The notes beneath the pieces were generated by a model that worked only from the letters and a program-made list of their open reading frames with translations, was not told the DNA's origin and did not search any database. Both the position numbers and the translations under genes were made by a program. DNA of 64,000 bases, taken from assembly GCF_030936135.1 (NCBI RefSeq), contig NC_082613.1, positions 6,448,001-6,512,000 on the forward strand, read 5' to 3'. Source of the stretch: Gavia stellata (lineage: Eukaryota > Chordata > Aves > Gaviiformes > Gaviidae). Below are positions 34,580 through 47,100 of this stretch, one piece after another (position 1 is the stretch's first letter; every line of letters starts with the position of its first letter).

Positions 34580-37500
34580 AGGGTCACAGGTTAGGGAGCG
34601 TTCCCAGCTCCTTTTCCCTCCGCCGGTCAGGAATGCTTCCCAGAATTGGGTGCTTTGCTTGGGACTGAAGCAGGGACCCCTCCGGAGGGAGTCACCCTGC
34701 TGCCCAAACACACTTAGATTGAAGGTTATTGTGGCAGCTCCCAAAAAAAAAAAAGTGCTTTTGAAATGCAGCCGGGATCACCCCCACTCCAGTTCTTGCA
34801 GGCACAGATGCTCAGCTGACACCAGCTAAATAGAAACCTTTTAGCCCATGCCAGTAAGTCTAGAGCAAACTGCCAAAAAGCATCGAGGAGCAAGATAGAA
34901 AACGAAGTCAGGCCTGAGCAAAGTGCTCGCGAACGAAGGATGGAACTGATGTGCTCTCTCTTGATTTTTAGCACATGAGATGGTTCAGTCTCGGGGTTTT
35001 GTTAAAATACAATGGTGGAATTTTAAAGGTTTTCAGCAGATACAAAGCAAGTAGTTCCCCTAGCAACAAAGGAAAGGTGTTTTTTTTTTCTCTTAAGCAG
35101 ACTTTTTTTGACATGAAGCATTTGTGAATTCCTCCCCCCTTTAAGTCAAAGATGAGTTTTGCTGAAGGAGACATTTCTAATGGCTTTTATACATATTCAG
35201 AGATGGGACTTCAACCCTCGATGTGTGTCTGCTGGTTCCCCTTGCCCCAGCCCACCCTGGGTGCTCCCGCAGCTTCAGCCTTTGCTTGGCCTGGAGGAGG
35301 GTGCCCTTGTGCCGCTGCTCCGGAGAGCAGTCCCTCGCCGGGGGGGTGGGAGGTAAGGGCGAGGGAATGGTTCGGTAAATAGGTTGGTAGCAAGTTTCTT
35401 GCATGGTTTCTTCTTTTTTTTTCTTCCTGGCAAGAAGACTAAAAAATTGGCAGGTTCATACTTTTTTAATAGATTTTAATTCTATAATAATAACAACAGT
35501 GAGCCAAAACCTGAAATTGCTGTTAGGCAGGGCTCTTGGTGAAGTGAAATGCTTCTGGATCTGGCTTACTTCTGCATGTTGTGCGTGTGTGTATGATGTG
35601 TGAAGAATGAGTGTATGAAGCTCAAATAGAGGTTTTAAATAGAAATAATACTGGCAGCTCTTTCTCTGTGGATCCGAGGCTATTATGTGTCTGGCTCTCA
35701 TCAACATGAATTGCAGAGGAAGTTCATGTAAACTCCATGGCTGATTTGACAGCTGCGCAACCGTGGCAGGTTCGAAGCCTGGATGCTGTTGAGCAGAAGC
35801 AATGACAATTTTCTACGTCTGGTGACTTACCCTCTGCAAAGAGGTAAAAGGGGGACCGAGGGAGCCTGTTCCCCACCCCAGTCCTGGCACCTGGGGTGCT
35901 GGTGCAGGGATGGGCACGAGCTGTTGGGCGGTGGTGGCATTGCCTCCTGCCCCGCCGGGGTTTGGTGCTTCCACGTCTTACTGAGGGGTCGTGATTCTGG
36001 AGTAGCTGAAAGCTGTGACAGCACAGGCACGCAGGGTGACTGCAGCTGAGCGTCCATCGGGGACTTTGTTTTATTATGGCAAAACCCACAAGTTACGGTC
36101 AGGTCAAGGCTTGAACTTCTTCCCTAAAGCTTTATCGGTGGTCTCGGATACTTCCACTCCCAGGTGAATGTCACTGACTTGCACTGCCTGGGGGACACAA
36201 GGGGGACGTGGGCCATCCCGCTGGCAGTGGAGGCACGTCAGCTGGGCAGGGTGTCACCCACCCGCTCCTCTCCCAGGACAGTGGGGCTGCCGCTCCATGC
36301 ATCCGTGGAGGGGGCTGCGCTGCAGAGCCCAGTGGTGTTGGGCCCCTCCAGCACCACGTCTGCAGCCCCTGGAGCAAACCTGCGCTTTTTGCCCCTGCGG
36401 AAGTCCTGGTGCAGCGCGGGGAGCACCTGTACGCACCGTGGCAGCGGTAACAATTTGGGGTTAATTTCTCTGCAAACCTGCAATGCACTGAATGATGCTG
36501 CTTGTACGGGGTATGGAGGGAAATAATGTGAAATTAAACTCTCCATAAGGGAAGAAAAGCATCCAGCCCCATTCTTTACTGCTCATTTTAGTAATTTCTT
36601 CCAGATAACCTACACATCTGTGTCAGTGCAATTAAAGCAGAAATTCTGTCTAATGAACAGTTGTAGCCCTTGGGCTATTGCAGAATGAGCAGTGAAGTTG
36701 GAAACACTCTTATTAAAATAATAATTAAGAAACAAGGGTGGGGAGCCAGAGGGAAGTGCAGATGAGGTGGTGGTGGGATGCTGTAGGGTGAGGAGCAGAG
36801 AGGAACTGCAGTCAACCTGGTTTTGAACTTCCAGGGGTGACTCCCCACTGTGCCCCCCCACCATAGAAGTGACCGTATGGAATGGTTGGACCCAGGTCTG
36901 GGCATGTCCCAGCCCCCCTCCCTCGCCAGGGGCTTCTGGTCATGCCATGTCGCAACCAAATAAAGTCTTTAAAAGTCAGTCTTGCGTTTTCGTAGCAGTG
37001 GCTGCATGTAGGGTGGCTGTAGGCCTGCAGGGCATTTGCTCCATCATGGGCCGCGTTAGCCGTCCTGCTAAGCCAGATCAGCTATTTTGCATATGTATTT
37101 GCATATATATTTTTTTGGAGGTTTCAATTCTCCAACAGCTGATAAAACTCAGGAAGGGAGGAGAATGTTTCTTGTATTAGACAGGATTATATCTGGTTTT
37201 GCTTTTTCCAGAAAACTGTCCTTTTTCAGTAAAAAAACATGCTGTGCAGACCCACATGGTTTGCTTTAACTTTTCTTTCTCTCTTGCTCTCCTGAGGATA
37301 GTGACTGCCCAGGCTGAACTGTATCAGCAACGGAGACTGGCCAGTTTCTCTCATGTGAGATAGTTTATTCTTTTGCTTTTAAATAAACTGAAAAAAAATT
37401 CCTTTTCAGTGGTAACCCTTAGAGTTTTAATGGTGTTTCTCCACAAATCATCATTTTTTATCAATAAATCAATGAATACATGGAGCTGGCTTTTTAGAAC

Positions 37501-37797
37501 TTAACACGATCCTATTTAGAAATGCATGCGCTGCACAAAGCTACCAACATTTCAGATTAACAAACTAAAAAATAAACAAAAAAGCAAATGCCAAACAAGT
37601 CCCACCGGAATGATACATTGGAATGATTTTAGTGGGATTTGTATCTATGAGCTGTGGGGGTTTTGTGGTTTTTTCTTTTGAAATGGTTGTGAACCAGAGT
37701 GATTACTTATCATTTTCATTTTAACTCCATCTGACAAATCGTTTTAGATGGAGAAAGCAATACTGCATCTTTAAATGGCTACTCTGTCAGCGCATCT

Positions 37798-37845
37798 TGC
37801 AGGGCTTTAAATGCCCTTTGTTATCGCAGTCTAGACAGGACGCAG
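37798..37845. promoter_or_regulatory. Candidate TGF-beta-responsive module A (Smad palindrome)
   Basis: The module contains TGCAG, CTTTAAATGCCC, TTTGTTATC and then the Smad palindrome GTCTAGAC at 37829-37836. CTTTGTT at 37816-37822 fits a TCF/LEF- or SOX-like site. Module B at 38042-38088 repeats the same order with about 38 of 48 aligned positions identical by my hand alignment. PMEPA1 is an established direct TGF-beta/Smad target that is regulated in part from intron 1, so the location fits. Binding and activity are inference. Confidence 0.45.
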
Positions 37846-38041
37846 GCGGAATATTTGATATGTTATAAGGCAAGGATTTGACAAGGTTGAATTAATTTAC
37901 TGGCTTATTTAAAACTGAATTTCAAAACATTTTTCCTTACAAACTTGTCTTTCTCTATCCTATTTTTTTTTTTTTTGCAAAGTTAGTACAGTATGTTTCA
38001 ACTGTTTAGACTGGGAGAGGAGACATTAGCTTACTGCAGCC

Positions 38042-38088
38042 TGCAGTACTTTAATTGCCCTTTTTATGACTGTCTAGACATCATGCAG
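38042..38088. promoter_or_regulatory. Candidate TGF-beta-responsive module B (Smad palindrome)
   Basis: This is a second copy of the module seen at 37798: TGCAG, CTTTAATTGCCC, TTTTTAT and then GTCTAGAC at 38072-38079, ending in CAG like module A. The two palindromes are 243 bp apart. A one-mismatch palindrome (GTTTAGAC) lies between them at 38004-38011. The surrounding 37300-38250 is AT-rich and free of recognisable repeats, as expected of a conserved enhancer. Confidence 0.45.
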
Positions 38089-38649
38089 ATGCATGTTTGT
38101 GGTGAGAAGACATTTCCCCCTCTGGTTATACGATAGTCTGAAACCTTTACATTGCCTATCTCCTAACCCCCTCTGTCCTGGAATGTGCTTTGCTCCCTCC
38201 ATCTCTGAAAAGGACTTTTTCCCCTGTTCTAGTTTTTGAAGGACACTTCAGTCCCCATTTTTCTGTTCTTTTCCACATGCTTATTTGCAAATGCTAATGC
38301 TTTCTGGGGGAATAAAGGTATGTGGAGCAAATCGCTCTTGGAGCCTCACCGGCAGGTCACGCTGCAGAAGCCACAGCTGAGGGATGGCTTTGTGCACTGT
38401 TTGTTTCTGTGTGATGTCCCGCGTGTACCTGCATCTCTCCGCAAGTATAGCGATACATAGCCATGGCGGTGTTTGTTTGGTTCCCCTCGCCATAAGAGCA
38501 CAGCCTTGCCGGCCAGGTTTAAGAATGAAAATATCAGCAAGGTTTGAATGGGTTCAGAGTTTTAGTTATGCAAATCGGATGCATTAATTAACCCCGTTGC
38601 TATAGCTACTGCTTTATTGTTAAATGCAGTGAAAAGGGGACAAGCTGTG

Positions 38650-39110
38650 TCCATGGATAATCCTCCCCTCTGTGCTCTTCCCCCCCTTCCCAGTCCTCCC
38701 GAAGTCGCCCTCCGCCCCAGTGCGAGGGCAGCTGCCGCTCTGCTCTCCTCCCGGGGGCCGGGGTGCCCACCCGCCGCCCAGCATCCCTGGCCCCGCGGGC
38801 AGGTGGCCCGTGGCCCGTGGAGGCGGCTTGAAAAGCCGGGCTAGAAACCACCTCTGCAGAGGGGACGGGTGAGCCGGGGGGCTCCTCGCCCCCGTGGCCT
38901 CTTCCCTCCACCCGCCCCCAAACCCCATTGTCGGGGCTGACCTCGCGGGTCGGTTCTCCACCGCCGCCCCGTGTCATCAATCTGCCGTCGGGGGTGCTGG
39001 GGACAATGGGGCGGGCAGGAGGGACGCAGATGCGCCAGGGGATGGGGATTGGGATGGGGCGGCTCGTCCTGCCACGGCCAGGCGAGGGGAGGGCATGGGA
39101 AGCCAGCCCC
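38650..39110. other. Intronic GC-rich pocket
   Basis: This is GC-rich sequence with moderate CpG content, following AT-rich DNA. No exon, TATA box or convincing promoter arrangement is visible. A similar but weaker pocket covers about 39690-40300. Confidence 0.3.
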
Positions 39111-39374
39111 GTTCTCGGCTCCGAAAACCATCTCTGCTGAGCAAATGCTGCTGGGTTTTACATTGGGGAACAGCTTCTCTTTTTGTGCCTGCCTAAAAAC
39201 TCAGAAATGCACAATGCCACAACAACATGCAGACCTTCCAGCATATCTTCTGTAGGAGTTAAACCTTTCTCAGGCTGTTGCTACAGCTGAGGTGGAAGTA
39301 AATTTATTACCTTAATTTTATCAGATTCAGTGCATTTTTACTCACCTCCCCCATTCACTCTGGCATGTGTATGT

Positions 39375-39394
39375 GTGTGTATATATATACACAC
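39375..39394. repeat. TG/TA/CA palindromic microsatellite
   Basis: The run GTGTGTATATATATACACAC is a perfect 20-bp palindrome within a short alternating purine-pyrimidine tract. It could extrude as a cruciform or take up Z-DNA, and is probably length-variable. Confidence 0.7.
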
Positions 39395-42300
39395 AACATT
39401 TTTTTCACATCTCTGTGAAATGCATATGCATTCGCTCCCATCTGGTGGTGTTCAGACCAGTTCAAGAGCTGAACTTGAATATTGCAGTGACCAAACGCAG
39501 TGTGCGTGTCTGGGCATTTGCATGCATTTTGCATATTTTTTCTGCAATGCATAATTATGTCTGTAACTTAAGATTGTCCTTGTTCCATGGGATGGACTTA
39601 CCTTGTGAAAGGTCACTCTGTTTGTAAGCAAAAGGTGCAAAACGATATCGATGATAACGGTGCATAAGAAGAGGCAGAGAAGGGAGAGGTGTCCTGCTGA
39701 ACGGCCCTGGACAGCGCTGAGGAAATCCGGTCGCTGTTGCAGTCCCGTCATGACCTGTGTGGCTTTGGCCAACTTGCTCAATCCATGTTTCAACACCCGT
39801 CTGCGAGCCACTTGTCGGGGCAGCCCGTGCAGCACCGCTGCCCAGGGCCGCGTGTCCCGGAGCCCCCGGGGGAGCCGCAGTGCCGAGGCCTCGGGACGGG
39901 GGCATGGCAGGGTCTCCGTCACTGCTCCCCAGTGCTGATGGGCTCCTCAGGGCTGCGCTGGGTTGTAAGTGGGATGGCATGGGGGCAGCCATGCTGATTC
40001 ACACGGGAAAAATGCCGGAGGAGCAGAGGTTCCCCGGCCACAGCTCGTGGTGTTTTGCGGTTTCGCTGCATCTCTGCCACATCCCTGAGCCGGGCGCTGG
40101 GCGAGAGTTGATGAGTGTTGTGCTTGTGGCAGGGAGGCACGGGTGTTGCTGCTTGTCCCTGTGTCCTTCGCGGGGTGCCCCTGCTCGAGCGCTGGTCCCG
40201 CAGGACTTGCCGCGCTCCGTGCCGGGGGTCGGGTGCTGGCACTGGGGCACCTGAGCCACAGCTGGCTCTGGCAGGGCCATGGCCAAGCGTGTTGGGAATC
40301 AGCCGATGGATGGTTTTCCCAGGAGTAAGTGGCAATGGAAGCTTTCTAGAGGACAGCCAGGGTGGAGGGAAGTGAAAAGGGAGGAGACCGGGCAGGGAGA
40401 CCCAGTAAAACCCGATCTACACAGTGTTCAGCTGGGAGAGGCTGTGGTCCATGCTGTTGAGAGCCATAAACCTCCATCTCTGCACCCATGCGCTGTCACC
40501 TCTGGCTGTTTTGCAGTGGGGTGTCCCACACGGAGCAGGAAAGCGTGTGCCGTCTCACCACTTTGCAGGTGACAAGAATGCTTTGCTGTTGCCTTCCTTT
40601 CTGCGCGCACACCAAACGCAGCGTACTGGATCCTCGTGACCTGCAGAATTAAAGTTGCCTTGTTTTGATGTGCCTGGTGACTAATGAAACGCATATTCCT
40701 TAGTGTCTCTGCAGCAGCGGGAGGAGGGAGCAGGCTACGGCACTGCTGGCAGCGGTCGGTGGTGTGCACCGGGTGACGTGGTGCAGGCGGCTGCGGCTGA
40801 CTGTGAAGCCGCAGGTGCTGTCGGTGCGAGGCAGCTCTGTTGCAGCGGGAGACGGGGCTCAAATGAAGTTGGAATCGGAAACCCAATCCCTGTAATTGCT
40901 GTTAGCTTTCTGGAGAGGTGGCAAAGCCCTCCCTGGATGGAGCGCTTGCTCTCCTCGGAGCATCCATGACTGGCAATTTGTCTGTCGAAACAGATGTGGG
41001 CAGCAACAAACATCTATTTCTATAACTAGAAACAAATTTGGTAATTGCCTCTTTCAACAGGACTTGCTCAAGCAGGAAATGAAATTCCTAAATGGCAGTT
41101 AGCAAAAGTATTTATAGCTAAGTTCATAAATGAGATGTGCTTCCCTTTGTCTTGAGTTTCTGCTGAGTGGAAGGAAAAAAGACCTCTATGGTAGCAAGCC
41201 ACATATTGATCAGGAGTGTTTCCAGGGTATACGAAAATACTTTTAATGTGCTTATTTTTACTAGCTGTAGAGGTACCCCTGACAAACTAAACCTCTTTGG
41301 TCTTTCAGGGTTGGCTGCCAGGGTTTGATCCAGATATTGTGTACTGTGTTTTTTCACTTGTTCTTTGGTAGATTTTTTTTTTTTTTTCTGGTTCATGCTA
41401 TTTATGATTGCAGACTGTAAACTCTTGTTCCTCTGTCCCTGTCTGGATGCTCGTGTTCGAGGGGGAGAGGTGACGTGCTGCCCTCGCCCCTGCCCCAGAC
41501 ACCATCCAGGCCTGATGCCGGCGTGCCGCCTCTCGGGGAGCAGGAGATGCTGGTTGGTCTCAGCTTGGTGGGGGCCGTGAGCCTTTCTCAGTGTTTTCTA
41601 GTGAGCAAGCAAATTTACCCAATTTTTAAGTGCAAAATCAAAATAACTTTATTCTTTTAATCCAGTTTAGCTGTCCTTACCCTTGGGAGTAACTTCAAAA
41701 GCAACGTACTACTTCCAGTCATCTCAGTAGACTGGGATCGGGCTTACTGTGCATAAAATACGTTGTCTTAAAACCCTGGGCGAGAGAAATGGGCACAAAA
41801 AGGGAGGGAAGGGGCTGGCGTATGCAAGATTTTAGAGAGTCCAAGTGTCCCAAAGAACCTCGTTAGTGCTCATTGCTCTGAGGAAGCTGGTTAATGTCTT
41901 CAGGAGTTTCTCTAAACAAGTCTCCCGTTGACAAGTCCCTGCTCAGAGCCGGGAGGTGTCCCAGCTGAAAGAGCTGCTGGCCCAGCTCTGGCATTTGCAA
42001 TTTCCCTGTAAAAGCCGAGTGCTGCTGTGCCAGTCCTGCCTTTCTGGCCCTTGCGTGCAACTCCCGCTCCCGCAGCGGCCACCGTGGCCACGCTAGCTCA
42101 GGAAGGTCACCTTTTAAAAACAGGCACAGCACTGTGGTCGGGGCAGTTTTAAGGACTAAAAAATTTTCTGAGGCCTGACCAGTCTGATATTTCCATGGCT
42201 ATAAGCATGAAATGGGGCCATTTCCTTTAAAACAAATAAAAAAAAAGGGGGGGGGGTGCAGGATGAGGCCATCATTTGCCAGTGACTCAGAGGATGTGAT

Positions 42301-44165
42301 GCTTCATTACCCAGGGTGACAAATGAAGAAAACTAACTATATTAAACACACAGTTACGGCCCAAGGATTGACACTATGAACATGACTTCTTGGGGCCCCA
42401 TCACCCATTTTCCAGCAACATTTTTTCTCAAACTGGCTTGTTTTCCGAGTCCCACTTGCTCTCTGCCCTCCTGCCCTGTTCTCAGCCTGCCATCGCTAGC
42501 TCGCACGTCATTATTTCTGCTTGCTACATCAGAACTGGCCATGTTGGATCTGGAAATGCAATTTAGCTGTACTGATGATGCATGAAGCAGGACCGAATCC
42601 AACGGGCACTTCCCAGCTGTCCTCCTGCCTGTTGTCACGGGCCTGATCCTGCTCTCTTTGATGCCTCAGTGTTGCTGCTGCAGCTCCAGCTTCAAGATGC
42701 TGCCGATTAGTGCTAGCAGGGGCAATATCAAGATCATATTCATATTCACTATTTACAGTACTTCCCATGCTGCCTTGTAAACAAACACAATTGTTGACAA
42801 TCCGATGGGCCCTTTGTATGTGGTTTTATGGAGGTATTATTTAGAAGATAAATGTAGCAGATAAATGCTAATACACAAATATTGCAGTAATGACTTTGCC
42901 TGGTCTGATTGTTTCTAAGATGACCTAACAGACGAGCGCAGAGGGTGAGTAATCTGCCATCTGAAGTTCTTTGTTCTTTCATCTCTTCTTCCCTGTCCAC
43001 GGTCTCTGAGAGGAGGAACATTAGTCTCTTGAACAAGTGGAGCTCGGCATCTGGTGGGTGAAATGGCGTCAGTAAACCAGGCGCAGTGTTTGGTGCTGCA
43101 CCCTCTCTGGCAGCCTGTGGATTCCAGCTGTTGCCTGGAGCTGTTTTGGTTCTTGCTTAAATTAGAGCGGTTCAAATGTAATGTTTAGCATAATGGGCAT
43201 GTCCCCTTCCCAGGCGGGGCTGGGAGGGATGGGCCAGGGCAGAGCTGCCTGCACGGGGCTGTGTTTCTGCTGTGCCAGGGTCTTTTCCTCCATGCCGTAT
43301 GTATGAACAGGGGAGGGCGAGGGGCCGCGGTCAGAGCCAGTCCCAGCGCCGGCCCTGCTGCCTCTCCTGTGGGATGCTGCAGAGTCCGAGCCCCCGCAGC
43401 TGCTCGCTGAGGAGTTGTGAGTTTACTCCCTGCTAAAATCGTAGCTCTGAAGGGTGACTGGATTCAGATGGCTCTTCTCAAATTCACGTTCTTTAGCCTT
43501 GAGTAGAAAAAGCGAGGTCCGCTCTTGGGCTACATTGCTTAACCCACATCCTTTTACAGAGGCTTTTTGAGCATCTGGCATAACAACCACACTTTGGCTG
43601 GACTCGATTCTGCTGAGTTTAACCCTCCGGTCCTTCCAGGGAGCCACACGGCGGTCCAAAGTGTGCCCAAACTGTGGTATAACATCTATCCCCTGCTCTC
43701 CCAAAGCACGCGCGCAGCTGGCAAGCACAAGCTCTTGGGGCAGGCATAAACCTGCTCTAAACCGAGCCCAGGTAGGTGTGCGTGGGGACTGGGCAGACCT
43801 CAGGCCAGCTCTGTGGACCCCTCTTTGGCCCAGGCCCGCTGCAGAACAGTGCGGTAATGTCAGCTCCTGACCCTTCTGGTTCTCTGCTTGCAAAAGACGG
43901 CATGTTGGTGTAAGGCAAGATGGTACAGGGTGTCCTCAGTTTTCATTTTCCAAAAGTGATTAGGACGTGTTTTCTGCCCTAATTTCTGGGGCATGCAAGG
44001 TAGCAGTAGGCTCTCAGCTGTCCGTGGCAAGGACTGTCCTTGTGCGTCTCCTTCTCGACGGTGCCTCTGGGCACCGCTGAAGCTGTGGTGCTCTGAAATG
44101 CTGGCGAAGATTGGGGAGGGGAGTGGGTCCAGCTGTCAAGTAGCTGACAGAATGGATAAAGCTGT

Positions 44166-44189
44166 CTCTCCTCCTCCTCCTCCTCCGCA
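44166..44189. repeat. Short (TCC)n trinucleotide run
   Basis: About seven consecutive CTC/TCC units lie in intron 1. This is an ordinary short microsatellite. Confidence 0.6.
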
Positions 44190-47100
44190 GCCCGCTGGTG
44201 CCCAAGCCCCTGCCCTTGCCGCTGCCTTCAGCTGGAGATGTGGGTGCTGAGAACAGCTGAAAGTCAGACCCATCACTTCGAGTTTAGGGCAGCGTGTCTT
44301 CCTACCCATTGGCAATAAGTTTCACGCAAAGACGGCAGCCCAGGTCTGTTGGAGAAAATGCTGGGTCATATCCTTTTTCTTGTGCCTGTCAAAGCCCATG
44401 GGTGGGGAGAGGAGCAGACAGGGACCTCTGGACCAGCGGCTGAGAAGGATCCTTGCTATAGGATGCTAATGAAGCAGCCCATGTTTTGGGTGCTGACAGA
44501 CAGTTACTGATGCCGGAAGAGGGGGACCTTGGTCCGCCTCTATTCCAAGACTTGTCTTCCATTTGATCTTTGAGGAGCTGTACAAGCTTCCTCAGAAGCC
44601 TTTAGGGTTACTGGCCTGAAACTCCTCTTGGCTGAAATCCTTCAACATCCCTGCTTGGTGTCCCACAAAGCTTGTTAGTGCAGAATCTGGGGAATCACAG
44701 ACAGGGAGGAAGGCTGCATGGACACTCTTCAGCTCCAAGCTTCAAATCACTGCCAGTGCCAGTCCGATTTGGACTTCCATTTCTCCCCCCCACCTTCCTG
44801 ATTACTCTTGAATAGCCTCATCTGCACATGCTCAGTCGAAAAGTAGCTGTACCCTTATTTATGTCTTTTACATGCTTTTTTATGTAACTAGAGCGCTGCC
44901 ATCAAGGGCTACAAGGAACCTGTTCAAACAGAAGATGCCCAAGGGTGGGGGTGGATGAAAAGATGAGAAAATTGGGAGGAGAGGGAACTGCAGTCAGGGC
45001 TGTGAACATCTCTGCTGCTTCTTGCTCTCAGTCACGCAGCCAGGGCAGCTCCGTGGATATCAGAAGGTGCTAATGGAAAATCAGGGATGAAAGTGCTCGC
45101 CGCAGATTTGTGAACGCTTTTCGTTAATTCATCCAGTTAATTTTGCCATGTCTGGAAAAACTCTGTATGTATGTGTAGAGACCTTTCTTCCTGGGGTGTG
45201 AGGGGGTGGTGCATGGAGGAGGGAGCATTGCAGTTGGTTGAACTTACCCTAAATCCCCAAGGATTATGGAAGAAGCCGTGACATGTGCTGTGACATTACA
45301 GTGCCACCATATTTAGCTGATGGTAGGCAGCAATTCATTTATGGATTTCATAAGCTTCAGGACCGGACGTGACCCGACTGTTCCTGGTCTCCGGTGGCTG
45401 TGCCGGAGGCCAGTGCCACTCGCTGGGACCTGCTGTGGGATGGTCCCCACTGAGGTGCTCTGCTCCACATCATTGCAGGCTCTTCGCCGGGATCTGTTGA
45501 ATCACAGTGCTGAGTCGCCCGCGTGAACCAGGCTCCGTAAATAACCACAGGCACTCGATGAAGTGGCCATGTGCAGTGAGGAGCAGAAAGTGCTGCTTCA
45601 GAGCTGGAGCAAGGGCTCCAGGGGCATCCTCATCTCAGCTCTGACGCAGCCTCTCTGTAAGCATCTCCTTGCTCCCCGCACAGTGCTCTCAGGTATCCTG
45701 CTGCTGCCCCGCAGGAGCTCACCCAAGGGCTGGTCGCTGGCAGAGGGCTCGGGTGCCCTGTGCTGTGGGTTCCCTGCTCGTGTCAATAGGCACGTGCCCA
45801 GTAATTGCATCCTGCTGCTGGTGGGCTTTTCAGCTCCGTGCCCGCACTGGAACCATGCTCCTCGTGCCGTCCCAGGAGGGACCGGGGTTCTCAGCAAAGC
45901 TGATTGAGAGCTGGGTCTTGTTCCTGGGCTGAGTGACCCGGGGAAGGCTTTGTCCCGCTGCGGTGGACGGGCTGGGATCCTTGGCTTGCTGCTTGGCAGC
46001 TGATGTAGGTGCCCCGGGTCAGATGAGCACTCCTCCGCCTTGCTGTGGTCTGTCCCTCGCTGCCAGTGGTGCATCTCCCACGCCAAACTTTGCTCCAGCC
46101 GCTCACCCTCTTTGGCTTCCTGGGGACCTTAATTACATTGTTCCCTCCTGCCAGCCTTATATATCTGTGCATTGGCTTAATCCGTAGGCTGAGGCTTGGC
46201 TGCGGGAGGAGGAGGGAGGCTGCAGTATGCCCATCACTGTGCTCTCAAACCCTGCGTGGGCACCTGCGGGCCCTGCTGGGGTGCTGAGGGGTGCGGCAGG
46301 GGCCGGACGGGGTGAGGGAGCTCGAGCTGCCTGCGGTTAGAAGTCATCCTTAGCCTGTGTCTTCTGGAGGCTAGAGAGGTGCTGTTCAGGTTTGTACAAG
46401 ACCTGATTACGTCTCTCTGTACTTCATCAGGCAGGTTAGAAAGGTCTCAATCTCTTTCTGCCCATTTTATTGAGGCTTGTTAGGCAGCAGGAGGAATCTG
46501 TACAAAACTATCCCATTCAGCCTCTGTAAAAGTTGTTGTGTCTCACGGAAAGTGAAGACCAGAGGTGAAGGCACAGTACGCGGCAAGGCTCCTTGGCTCT
46601 TGTGTTAGGCGCTCACAGGGTGTTTCTCTGGGAAAATAAGTGACATGTAATTAAAAATAGTCCCTATGCATGGTGGAAAGTGGCCAGTCTGGAGATTTCC
46701 ATACAGCTGGGATGCAGAGTAGCATCATCCCAGCATAGACAGGCAGTCTGTTATCTCGGATTGCAGCTGTTTGCGGAGGGTCTTCAACGAGTCAGTCCTT
46801 GTGCGGCGGTGGGCTAAAGCCCGAGGCCGGGTCAAGCTCCCCCGTGCCCAGCGAGGAGCCCGGCTGCTGGGAGCGAGTACCCGTGTGGGCAGCGGTGGCA
46901 CAGCGGTGATTCAGGGGAAATGCTGTTTCCACAGTTCTCCGAAACTTCTGAAATAGCAAAATCTGTGTTGTTCTCAGACCCTCTTTAGTCTCCCTGACTC
47001 TTACTCACTTCCTTTTGGATCTTTCTGCTACTCAGATTCGCATCAGTTTCTAGATGAGGGGAAACAGCTGGAGATAAGCGTTCATTTTAAACCCCCTTAT

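Noticed and set aside
36955-36975. AATAAAGTCTTTAAAAG looking like a transcript 3' end within intron 1
   Set aside because: A single hexamer has no upstream coding sequence or downstream element. Such hexamers are frequent in AT-rich introns.
43575-43650. Possible CR1 3' end (GGACTCGATTC...GGTCCTTCCAG)
   Set aside because: It shares a few words with the CR1 tail, but the terminal octamer repeats and the continuous consensus are missing.
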